The notes: a model not told the origin generated them from the letters alone. 14,678 bases of DNA from JAAYDI01 sp052034005 (GCA_052034005.1 JBPOJB010000067.1:1-14678); one strand, 5' to 3'; shown: positions 7,237 to 14,187, counted from the stretch's first letter. Numbers and translations are program-made.

Positions 7237-8103
7237 ATGCAGCTTGACCACCTGATCGCCCGCGGGCCCGTGATCACCGACGGCGCGTGGGGCACCCAGT
7301 TGCAGGCGCGCGGCCTGCCCAGCGGCGCGTGCCCGGACGAGTGGAACCTGTCGCGTGCGGACCTCGTGGAGCAGGTGCCGCGCGAGTACGTGGCGGCCGG
7401 CAGCCAGGTCGTGTTGACCAACACGTTCCGCGCCAACCGGATCTCGCTGGCCGGCTACAACCTGGCGGACCGCGTGGAGGAGATCAATCGGCGCGGGGTC
7501 GAGATCTCGCGCCGCGCCGCGGGCGATCGCGCCTGCGTGTTCGCGTCGATCGGTCCGACCGGCAAGATGCTGATGGCCGGCGAGGTGAGTGAAGACGCGC
7601 TGCACACGGCATTTGCCGAGCAGGCCCGCGCGCTGGCCGCGGCCGGCGCCGACGCGCTGGTGATCGAGACGATGGCCGAGCTGGAGGAAGCGGAACTCGC
7701 CCTCTCGGCCGCCAGGGAGACGGGCCTGCCCGTGGTGGCGTGCGTCGTGTTCGATTCCGGCGCGAATCACGACCGCACTATGATGGGCGTGACGCCGGAG
7801 CAGGCGGCCAGCCGGCTCACCCTCGCCGGGGCCGACGTGGTCGGCGCGAATTGCGGGCAGGGCATCGCGGGCTATGTCGATATCTGCCGCCGCATGCGGA
7901 CGGCCACCGAACGTCCGCTGTGGATCAAAGCCAACGCGGGGATGCCCGAGATGATCGCCGGGCAGGTCGTGTACCGGACCACCCCGGAACAGTTCGCGTC
8001 CCACGTGCCGGCACTGCTGGACGCCGGCGCCCAGTTCGTCGGCGGCTGCTGCGGCACGTCGCCCGCCTTCATCGCCGCCGTCCGCAAGCAGATCCGGCCC
8101 TGA
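7237..8103 (+). CDS. Homocysteine S-methyltransferase family protein (MetH Hcy-domain type)
   Basis: 288 aa TIM barrel of the Hcy/BHMT family, transferring a methyl group to homocysteine to give methionine. N-terminal signature ITDGAWGTQLQ (13-23) and TNTFRANR (61-68) are typical, and the zinc-binding cysteines are present: C206 (GANCG) and C271/C272 (GGCCGTS). The length corresponds to the isolated Hcy domain; it lacks the folate, cobalamin and activation domains of full MetH. ATG at 7237 is preceded by GAGAAAG (7221-7227). Sitting after a corrinoid protein gene and a UroD-type gene, it may take methyl from that corrinoid protein. Alternatively it could use S-methylmethionine, betaine or another methyl donor like other stand-alone family members. 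Confidence 0.92.
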   Translation: MQLDHLIARGPVITDGAWGTQLQARGLPSGACPDEWNLSRADLVEQVPREYVAAGSQVVLTNTFRANRISLAGYNLADRVEEINRRGVEISRRAAGDRACVFASIGPTGKMLMAGEVSEDALHTAFAEQARALAAAGADALVIETMAELEEAELALSAARETGLPVVACVVFDSGANHDRTMMGVTPEQAASRLTLAGADVVGANCGQGIAGYVDICRRMRTATERPLWIKANAGMPEMIAGQVVYRTTPEQFASHVPALLDAGAQFVGGCCGTSPAFIAAVRKQIRP

Positions 8104-8131
8104 GGCCGCGCCGGCGCGCGGCTCCCGAGCG

Positions 8132-8137
8132 TACAAT
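8132..8137 (+). promoter_or_regulatory. Candidate -10 box (TACAAT) for the fucosidase gene
   Basis: TACAATACGCT begins at 8132, 29 bases after the previous stop codon and 65 bases before the fucosidase ATG. The same 11 bases occur on the minus strand before the DUF1638 gene. The expected -35 position (8109-8114, CGCCGG) is not canonical. Confidence 0.4.
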
Positions 8138-8201
8138 ACGCTGAGGGGCGACACCCAGTCCCACAACCCACTCGTTCCGTTCACCTTACAGGAGCCCTGC
8201 C

Positions 8202-9563
8202 ATGTTGTCACGCGCTGCCTTGCGAACTGCCGGCCTGATCGTGTGCTTGACCACCCTCCTGCCCGCGGCGGCGGCCGAGACGCCCGCCGAACGCGACGCG
8301 CGCATGCAGTGGTGGCGCGATGCGCGCTTCGGCCTGTTCATCCATTGGGGCCTGTACGCCATTCCGGCCGGTACCTGGGATGGAAAGAGGATCGACGGGA
8401 TCGGCGAGTGGATCATGAACAGCGCAAATATCCCGGTCGACAGGTACGAACAACTGGCCCGGCAGTTCAACCCGGTCAAGTACGACGCCGCCCAGTGGGT
8501 GCGGATCGCCAAGGACGCCGGCGCGCGCTATATCGTGATCACCTCCAAGCACCACGATGGGTTCAGCTTGTTTGATTCGGCGGTCAGCAACTACGACGTG
8601 GTCGACTCCACACCCTACGGGAAATGCCTGCTCAAGCCGCTGGCCGACGAATGCCACAAGCAGGGCCTGAAGTTCTGCGTGTATCACTCCATCATGGACT
8701 GGCACCACCCCGCCCAGTATCGGGGCAGCCCACAGCACTACAATCCGACCAAGATCCACCCCGAACGCAAACAGGAGTATGTCACCTACTTGAAAGCCCA
8801 GCTCAAGGAACTGGTCGACTGCTGTGACACGGCCGTGCTCTGGTTCGACGGCGAGTGGACCGATTGGTGGACCGAGGAGGATGCCCAGGACCTTTGCAGG
8901 TATCTGCATGTACTCAAGCCGGACATCATCATCAACAACCGCGTCGGCAAAGGCCGGCAAGGGATGCAGGGCATGAGCGGGACCGATCGGGAATACTCGG
9001 GCGATTTCGGTACGCCCGAACAGGAGATCCCGGCCACGGGCATCCCGGGCGTCGATTGGGAGTCCTGCATGACGATGAACGACACATGGGGGTTCCGCAG
9101 CGACGACCAGCACTGGAAATCGGCCGAGACGCTGATCCGCAACCTAATCGACATCGCCTCCAAGGGCGGCAACTACCTGCTGAACGTCGGCCCGACCGCC
9201 GAGGGCGAGATCCCCGCCCCGTCCGTCGAACGGCTCGCGGCGATCGGCGCCTGGATGAAGACGAACGGCGAGTCGATCTATGCGACCGAGGCCAGCCCGC
9301 TGGCCGAGACCCCCTGGGGACGCTGCACGCGCCGAACGCTCGCGGACGGGTCGGTGCGGCTCTACCTGCACCTGTTCCAGTGGCCGACCGACGGCCGGCT
9401 CACGCTCCCCGACCTGCCCGGCGTGCCGCAGCGCGCGTTCCTGCTCCAAGGCCGCCAGCCACTGGAGATCACGCGGCAAGACCAGGCCGCCGTGATCGCC
9501 CTGCCGCAATCCGCACCCGACCCGATCGCCACCGTCATCGCGCTGGAACTCGCCCCGCAATAA
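8202..9563 (+). CDS. Secreted GH29 alpha-L-fucosidase
   Basis: 453 aa glycoside hydrolase predicted to cleave terminal alpha-L-fucose by a retaining mechanism. A Sec signal peptide covers residues 1-25 (hydrophobic core 8-20, AAA/ET cleavage). The catalytic barrel shows GH29 landmarks: ARFGLFIHWG (41-50, H48), TSKHHDGFSLF (114-124), the nucleophile D216 in VLWFDGEW (212-219), WESCMTMNDTWGF (286-298), and GGNYLLNVGPTAEGEIP (322-338). The acid/base glutamate is variable in this family; E273 or E275 in TPEQEIP are candidates only. Residues after about 370 form the C-terminal beta-sandwich. ATG at 8202 has AGGAG (8190-8194) seven bases upstream. Its own promoter-like box and export signal suggest it is a separate unit from the methyltransferases, though on the same strand. 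Confidence 0.95.
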   Translation: MLSRAALRTAGLIVCLTTLLPAAAAETPAERDARMQWWRDARFGLFIHWGLYAIPAGTWDGKRIDGIGEWIMNSANIPVDRYEQLARQFNPVKYDAAQWVRIAKDAGARYIVITSKHHDGFSLFDSAVSNYDVVDSTPYGKCLLKPLADECHKQGLKFCVYHSIMDWHHPAQYRGSPQHYNPTKIHPERKQEYVTYLKAQLKELVDCCDTAVLWFDGEWTDWWTEEDAQDLCRYLHVLKPDIIINNRVGKGRQGMQGMSGTDREYSGDFGTPEQEIPATGIPGVDWESCMTMNDTWGFRSDDQHWKSAETLIRNLIDIASKGGNYLLNVGPTAEGEIPAPSVERLAAIGAWMKTNGESIYATEASPLAETPWGRCTRRTLADGSVRLYLHLFQWPTDGRLTLPDLPGVPQRAFLLQGRQPLEITRQDQAAVIALPQSAPDPIATVIALELAPQ

Positions 9564-9573
9564 CAGCCCTGCA

Positions 9574-9596
9574 CAGGCCGCGCTCGGAACGGCCTG
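9574..9596 (+). terminator. GC-rich hairpin between convergent genes
   Basis: CAGGCCG (9574-9580) pairs perfectly with CGGCCTG (9590-9596) over a 9-base loop, starting 10 bases after the fucosidase stop and 54 bases beyond the convergent cytochrome stop. No T-run follows on either strand, so termination would be atypical or factor-assisted. Confidence 0.4.
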
Positions 9597-9650
9597 CGAC
9601 GTGCCTTGTGAGTTGCGTCACGCCCCGTGCGCCCCGGGACCTCCCGCGCG

Positions 9651-10688
9651 CTATTGACGCACGAGGTTCAGCGTCTGCAGGTCGCCGGGCTTCCCGTTGG
9701 TACAGCCCTGCCACTTCGCCCGGATGTGGTTCGAGTCGACGATCGTCAGCGTCAGGGCGTCCGGGCGCGTGTCCGGCCCCGAGCCCAGGCTGCTCGCATC
9801 CACCCGTTGGAAGACGAGCTGGCTCAGATCCGAGCCGGCGCGGCATTGCATGCGCGCCGGGCTCCCGGCCGGGCCGTACCGGGTCAAGAACAGGTCCGCG
9901 TCGTCCTGATGGTAGACTGTCACCACCTCGCGATCGGTATCCTCGAACATGACTTCCACCACCGCGTTGCCAGCCGCTGTGATGCGATAGGTGGACACGA
10001 CCTGGTCGGTCGGCTGACCATGTTCGTCTTCCAGCACCCACGTGCCGACCAGCGCCTTGATCACACCGAGCGTCGGGGCGGCCTTCTGGGCGACCGCATC
10101 GAGCCTGTCGGTCTGCAGTTTGCCAGTCGCTTTGTCCCACAGCACCGTGCGGTGTGCCAGGCGATGGCGTCCGTGGCAATCGGTGCACACGACCTGCTGG
10201 GCGGCGGTGGCTGGTGGCACGCGGTCCTGGAGCCGTGCGATCACGTCGGCGGCCGGCACGTCATGCGACTCGTGGCACTTCCCACACGCATCCTCGATTC
10301 GCTCGCGCGGGAACATCACGTCGGGCGGGGTCGTATTGTTCTCATCGTTCCGATGTGCGTACGACTTGCCATGGCAATCCACGCAGCCGGTATCCCCGGC
10401 CGCGTGGATCTTGACCAGCTCTTCCTCCTGATAATTGGCGTGGCACACATAGCAGGCGGCGTTCTCCGCCACGGAGGGCGCCACAGGCCCGTCATCTGGC
10501 GCCGGCTTCCGGCCTTCGTCCAACAGCAGCGGCGAGTCGGTGTCGACAATCAGGGGCGGGAGCGCGCCGGCTTTCTGCTCGGCTTGCTTCTTGTCTTCCT
10601 TCCGGCCTGGTCCCTGTTCGGCGGCCGTCACGGCACCGGCGACCAGCAGGAGGGCCGCATACCAGGTCATCTTTGCGCGCAACGTCAT
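9651..10688 (-). CDS. Exported tetrahaem cytochrome c with C-terminal lipocalin-like domain
   Basis: 345 aa. Residues 1-23 are a Sec signal peptide (hydrophobic core 9-21, VTAA/EQ). Residues 24-70 are a charged then proline-rich linker. Four c-type haem sites follow: CYVCH (79-83), CVDCH (102-106), CGKCH (135-139) and CTDCH (168-172). Residues about 205-345 look like a small lipocalin/DUF1579-like beta barrel: VGTWVLED (214-221), VTVYHQDDADLFLTRYG (256-272), and a degenerate SPARMQC (276-282) where relatives I recall read NQPRM. Expected role is periplasmic electron transfer, with the barrel perhaps binding a ligand. The ATG at 10688 has GGAAGG seven bases upstream; an ATG at 10712 is possible but lacks such a site. 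It follows the AKR-fold gene by 32 bases, so they are likely co-transcribed. Confidence 0.85.
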   Translation of the reverse strand: MTLRAKMTWYAALLLVAGAVTAAEQGPGRKEDKKQAEQKAGALPPLIVDTDSPLLLDEGRKPAPDDGPVAPSVAENAACYVCHANYQEEELVKIHAAGDTGCVDCHGKSYAHRNDENNTTPPDVMFPRERIEDACGKCHESHDVPAADVIARLQDRVPPATAAQQVVCTDCHGRHRLAHRTVLWDKATGKLQTDRLDAVAQKAAPTLGVIKALVGTWVLEDEHGQPTDQVVSTYRITAAGNAVVEVMFEDTDREVVTVYHQDDADLFLTRYGPAGSPARMQCRAGSDLSQLVFQRVDASSLGSGPDTRPDALTLTIVDSNHIRAKWQGCTNGKPGDLQTLNLVRQ

Positions 10689-10720
10689 CGGGGGGCCTTC
10701 CAGTCTACTCATGGCGCGTG

Positions 10721-11824
10721 TCACACGTATTCCCAGTCTTTGAGCCACTGATAATGGTCCGGCAGCCTGGCCCAAGCGCGGTCCATCGCCCGATCGAGCC
10801 GGGCCTGTTCGACGACATCCAGCTTGCGCCGTTCGACGACGGCCAGGCAGGCGTTATCGACTTGCGGAACGGTGATGAGTCCGGGTATGGGCGCCGTAAT
10901 GGCGGGATTGCACAGGATGCAGCGCAGCGCCAAGCGTGCGATCTCGCTGTCTTCCTTCGCCTTCGGGCTGTCGGGCGCGCCATCCCCCTGGAACACCGAG
11001 TTGCTGGCAAACGGCTTGATCCCGAACCAGCCGACATCATGCTTCCGAATGCTGGCCCACAAGCCGTCTTCATCGGTGACGACTTTGGTCTTCGCGGTGT
11101 AGGGGGTCAAGATCACCTCCATCTGATCGGGGTAGGTTTCGATCAGTGTCTTGAGGTGCGGCCGGTCGTGCGACGACACGCCGACGAACCGCGCGCGGCC
11201 GGACTTCTTGGCCCATTCGAGCGCGGCGGCCACGTCGTCCAGCTCGGCCTGCGAATGCTGGTGGCTGTCGGTGAGCAGGCTGATGCGCCACAGGTCGACA
11301 TAATCCAGCCCGGCTTCCTGCATGCCCTCGTCCAATCCGTCCTGGAGCTTCTTGCGCGCCCGCCACTCCGGGAACCGGCTCTCCTTGATGTGCCAGGAGT
11401 ATCCGAAAAACATCCGGTCGCGGCGTCCTTCGAGCGCCTTGGCGTAGGCGAGGATCTCCTCGCGGCAGCAGGCGTCCACGTAATTGATGCCTCGGTCGAT
11501 GCAGCGGCTGACGATCTCGCGGCGGTTCTCCTGGAAATCCTCGCGGTCGATCTCCATCGTCATCCAGCCCTCCGGCTCCTCGCCGCCAATGACCTTCACC
11601 AGCCGCTTCCAGTGTCCGCCCAGCGCGATCGCCGAGATCATCAGGCCCGTCCTGCCGCACCGGCGGTACTCCATCTGGTCGTTGTAGTTGAGGATCCCGC
11701 TGGTATCCTCGCCGGTCGGGTTGCCGGCCAGGACGGTCCGTGTGGCGGCCAACCCGGCGGCCACGGCGGCGGCCGTCAAGGCACTGTGGCGCACGAACTG
11801 CCTTCGTGTGAACTTGCGTGCCAT
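10721..11824 (-). CDS. TAT-exported aldo-keto-reductase-fold protein with a degenerate active site
   Basis: 367 aa. The N-terminus is a twin-arginine signal (R7-R8 in TRRQF, hydrophobic stretch 15-33), so the protein is probably exported folded. The AKR barrel starts at MEYRRCGRTGLMISAIALGG (51-70) and ends with a nucleotide-site-like segment PIPGLITVPQVDNACLAV (312-329). The catalytic tetrad of AKRs is Asp, Tyr, Lys, His. Here Asp is kept (D117 in NYVDACCREEIL), but the Tyr position reads C/R/E, the Lys position falls at S143-W144 (FFGYSWH), and the His position is S182 (DLWRIS). It may therefore be a binding protein or use different chemistry. C302/C305 (RCILC) is an additional cysteine pair. 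The ATG at 11824 has AGGAG about eight bases upstream. The downstream cytochrome suggests a redox partner; that is inference. Confidence 0.88.
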   Translation of the reverse strand: MARKFTRRQFVRHSALTAAAVAAGLAATRTVLAGNPTGEDTSGILNYNDQMEYRRCGRTGLMISAIALGGHWKRLVKVIGGEEPEGWMTMEIDREDFQENRREIVSRCIDRGINYVDACCREEILAYAKALEGRRDRMFFGYSWHIKESRFPEWRARKKLQDGLDEGMQEAGLDYVDLWRISLLTDSHQHSQAELDDVAAALEWAKKSGRARFVGVSSHDRPHLKTLIETYPDQMEVILTPYTAKTKVVTDEDGLWASIRKHDVGWFGIKPFASNSVFQGDGAPDSPKAKEDSEIARLALRCILCNPAITAPIPGLITVPQVDNACLAVVERRKLDVVEQARLDRAMDRAWARLPDHYQWLKDWEYV

Positions 11825-11897
11825 GGGAGTGCTCCTGGCTATAGCTGAGGTTGATCGGTCCGCTGCCGCAGCGCGGCAGCCGATTTTCGCCCCCGCT

Positions 11898-11926
11898 ATT
11901 CTAACCGCTTCCCGGCGGACGCGAAA
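11898..11926 (-). promoter_or_regulatory. Candidate promoter for the AKR-cytochrome operon
   Basis: On the minus strand TTTCGC (11926-11921) is followed after 17 bases by TAGAAT (11903-11898), about 73 bases before the ATG at 11824. The same layout, TTTC-N19-TAGAATA, occurs before the Gfo/Idh gene at 14166-14138, which supports a real shared promoter type. Confidence 0.5.
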
Positions 11927-11976
11927 CATGTTTTGCCCGACCCCCGCGCGGTGTCGCCGACGGCCGCCGGACCTGC

Positions 11977-11982
11977 TACACT
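11977..11982 (+). promoter_or_regulatory. Possible -10 box (TACACT) for the MtrH-like gene
   Basis: TACACT lies 39 bases before the MtrH-like ATG at 12022, in the 197-base gap between divergent genes. It resembles the other TA(C/G)AAT boxes in the window but differs at one position and has no recognisable -35. Confidence 0.3.
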
Positions 11983-12021
11983 GGCGTGCATCACATTTCC
12001 GACACGCTATGGAGCAGACTG

Positions 12022-12957
12022 ATGAGTCCTGACGTTTCTGGCCAGGGCCCCCGGGGGCTGCTGGAGTACGCGACCGAGCAGCAGATCTTCCAGATCGGCA
12101 AGACGAGCGTGGGAGGCCGACCGGGCGCTCAACCCACCGTCCTGATCGGCACGATCTTCTACCACAAGCACGATGTGGTCATCGACGCCGAGCGCGGGGA
12201 GATCGACGCGGCGGAGGCGGAGAAGCGGATCCGCCTGCAGGAGGACTACTCCGCGCGGACCGGCAACCCCTGCATGCTCGATGTCGTGGGCTCCACGCCG
12301 GAAGCTATCGTGCGGAACCTGGAGTTCGCGGCCAAGGTCACCGACATGCCGCTGCTGATCGACGGCACGACCGCTCAGGTGCGGATCGCGGGGCTGCAGT
12401 ATGTGGCCAAGGCCGGCCTGGCCGACCGGATCGTATACAACTCGATCCAGCCGGAGATCACCGGCGACGAGTTCGCGGCGATGCGAGACGCGGGCGTCAC
12501 GAGCGCCATCCTGTTGACCTACTACTTGATGGACTTCACCGCCAAGGGCCGTGTCCAGGCGGTGCGCGAACTGCTGCCCCGGGCCGAGGAGGCGGGCGTG
12601 ACGAAGCTGCTGGTCGACACCTGCGTGCTCGACCTCGCCACGCTCGGCCAGGCCTGCAGCGCCATGCATGACATCAAGAACGAGTTCGGCCTGCCGGTCG
12701 GCGGGGGGGTCCACAACGCCGTGGCCGTCTGGAAAGGCCTGAAGACCAAGATGGGCCCTCAGGCCGTCAAGCCCTGCGTGGCCGCCGTCTGCGCGTCGAG
12801 TGTCGCGGTAGGCGCCGATTTCATCCTGTACGGGCCCGTCGAAGACGCGCCCTACGTGTTCCCCGCCGTGGCCATGATCGACACCGCCCTCAGCCAGCTG
12901 ATCATGGAACGGGGCGAGCGGCCGGATGCGAACCACCCTCGGTTCCGCGTGGGGTAG
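12022..12957 (+). CDS. MtrH-family tetrahydropterin methyltransferase
   Basis: 311 aa, matching the MtrH/MtgA family, which moves a methyl group between a corrinoid protein and tetrahydromethanopterin or tetrahydrofolate. Typical segments are seen: QIGKTSVGGRPGAQPTVLIG (24-43), TGNPCMLDVVGSTPEAI (80-96), PLLIDGTTAQVRI (110-122), LADRIVYNSIQPEI (133-146) and the glycine-rich GLPVGGGVHNAVAVW (223-237). Full length for a stand-alone MtrH; no membrane Mtr subunits are present, so it is likely a soluble bacterial-type version. The ATG at 12022 has GGAG (12011-12014) seven bases upstream; an in-frame ATG at 11986 lacks this and would add 12 unrelated residues. It is 4 kb from the corrinoid cluster but is the natural acceptor enzyme for it. 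Confidence 0.93.
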   Translation: MSPDVSGQGPRGLLEYATEQQIFQIGKTSVGGRPGAQPTVLIGTIFYHKHDVVIDAERGEIDAAEAEKRIRLQEDYSARTGNPCMLDVVGSTPEAIVRNLEFAAKVTDMPLLIDGTTAQVRIAGLQYVAKAGLADRIVYNSIQPEITGDEFAAMRDAGVTSAILLTYYLMDFTAKGRVQAVRELLPRAEEAGVTKLLVDTCVLDLATLGQACSAMHDIKNEFGLPVGGGVHNAVAVWKGLKTKMGPQAVKPCVAAVCASSVAVGADFILYGPVEDAPYVFPAVAMIDTALSQLIMERGERPDANHPRFRVG

Positions 12958-12994
12958 CGCGACGGGCCGCGCGATGGCGGATTGCAGAGCACCT

Positions 12995-13063
12995 GAGTTC
13001 GGGTTCTCGACCTGAAGGGGCTGTTGCCGCGGCCTTCCGCTGGGCGTCGAGAACCGCGAACTC
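12995..13063. repeat. Long inverted repeat between convergent genes
   Basis: The 17-base arm at 12995-13011 (GAGTTCGGGTTCTCGAC) is the reverse complement of 13046-13063 apart from one inserted base, giving 17 pairs with one bulge around a 34-base loop. The loop itself can pair partly (GAAGG with CCTTC). It lies between the MtrH-like stop (12957) and the Gfo/Idh stop (13079). No T-run flanks it, so a classical bidirectional terminator is only one option. Confidence 0.65.
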
Positions 13064-13078
13064 GATACTGCTGAACCC

Positions 13079-14089
13079 TCACGCCTCGCGCGCCGTTGCG
13101 CGGGCGATCTTGTCGGCGACTTCCATGGCCTTGCGGCCGTCGAGCCCCGTGATGCTCGGCGGCGTCTTGTCCTGCAGGCACTTGATGAAGTACTCGTCCT
13201 GCTGGTAATGGCCCCACATCCGCGCGCCGGACTGTTTCACATCCCATTCGCTCTTGCACGGGTCCTCGGCCAGGAGCGTGACCTTGTCGTTGTGGAACGC
13301 ATCGAGCAGATAGGTCGAGTCGCCGATGACCTCCAGGCGGGAGGCGGATGCCGAATGGGTCACGGAGCCGCTGTACTGCAGGCAGCCGACCATGCCGTTG
13401 GCGAACCGCAGGGAGGCGGCCGCGTCATAGCCGAGCGTGCCGCCGTACTTCTCGAGCTTCGTGTACTTCGTGGTCGGATTGACTTCGACGATATCGGCCC
13501 CGGCCAGCCAGCGCAGCAGGTCGATGGACCAGACGGCCAGGGTGTAGAGCGGTCCGCCGCTCTCTTCGATGTTCCACATCCAGCTGTTGACCGGCCACTG
13601 CATGGCCAGGTCCTTGGCCGGGATGAACTCGCGATACATCAAGGTCGTGATCCGGCCGAGCTTGCCGCCGTCGATGATCTCCTTGGCCTTCACGTAGTTC
13701 GGCGTAAAGTGGAAGGTGAGGCTCGGCATCAGCGTGACGCCGGCCTTGTCCGCCGCTTCGATCACCTGGTCGGCGTCTTTCAGGTTCAAGGCCAGCGGCA
13801 TCTCGCACAGCACGTGCTTGCCCGCCCGGATGGCCGCCAGCGCGGCCGGGGCGTGCAGCGCGGTCGGCAGCGAAACGACGACCACCTCGACTTCAGGGTC
13901 CTCGATCAGTTGCAGGTAGTCCTTGTACACGCGGCTGACGCCGTGTTTCTTCTGGACCTTGCCCAGCCGCACGTCATCGGCGTCCGCGACCGCCGCCAAT
14001 TGGGCATGTTCCATCGTGGCAAAAGCCGGCACATGCGCGCCGCGCCCCACAAACCCGCAACCCGCTACGCCAACACCGATCTTACCCAC
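13079..14089 (-). CDS. Gfo/Idh/MocA-family oxidoreductase with altered catalytic motif
   Basis: 336 aa, two-domain NAD(P)-dependent sugar or cyclitol dehydrogenase family. The Rossmann loop is GVAGCGFVG (7-15), followed by the second-strand segment AAVADAD (32-38) and VVVVSLPTALH (69-79). The family's EKP motif reads EMP here (E96, M97, P98 in LCEMPLALN), so the usual catalytic/cofactor lysine is missing. The usual GVHxxD motif reads AVWSID (185-190), with W187 in place of His and D190 kept. The protein is otherwise full length with no signal peptide. Start: GTG at 14089 with AGGGGGAAG just upstream; a GTG at 14128 would lie too close to the -10-like box at 14143-14138. Substrate unknown; a catalytically altered or alternative-mechanism member is inferred. 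Confidence 0.9.
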   Translation of the reverse strand: MGKIGVGVAGCGFVGRGAHVPAFATMEHAQLAAVADADDVRLGKVQKKHGVSRVYKDYLQLIEDPEVEVVVVSLPTALHAPAALAAIRAGKHVLCEMPLALNLKDADQVIEAADKAGVTLMPSLTFHFTPNYVKAKEIIDGGKLGRITTLMYREFIPAKDLAMQWPVNSWMWNIEESGGPLYTLAVWSIDLLRWLAGADIVEVNPTTKYTKLEKYGGTLGYDAAASLRFANGMVGCLQYSGSVTHSASASRLEVIGDSTYLLDAFHNDKVTLLAEDPCKSEWDVKQSGARMWGHYQQDEYFIKCLQDKTPPSITGLDGRKAMEVADKIARATAREA

Positions 14090-14090
14090 A

Positions 14091-14100
14091 GCTTCCCCCT
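14091..14100 (-). promoter_or_regulatory. Ribosome-binding site that decides the Gfo/Idh start
   Basis: The minus strand reads AGGGGGAAGC ending one base before the GTG codon at 14089. It is the only purine-rich Shine-Dalgarno-like sequence near either candidate start, supporting the 336-residue protein over a 349-residue form. Confidence 0.55.
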
Positions 14101-14137
14101 TTCCAAGAAGACCTCGACTCGTCGACACGTCGGGCGT

Positions 14138-14166
14138 ATTCTAAACGAGCGCGGCGCACTCGGAAA
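14138..14166 (-). promoter_or_regulatory. Candidate promoter for the Gfo/Idh gene
   Basis: On the minus strand TTTCCG (14166-14161) precedes TAGAAT (14143-14138) by 17 bases, about 48 bases before the GTG start. TAGAATACGC continues the pattern found at the other boxes in this window. Confidence 0.5.
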
Positions 14167-14187
14167 CCGCACGCCGTCGGGCCGTCT

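Noticed and set aside
6874..8211. 445-codon minus-strand frame opposite the Hcy-methyltransferase
   Set aside because: Shadow of a well-supported gene; no domain and biased composition.
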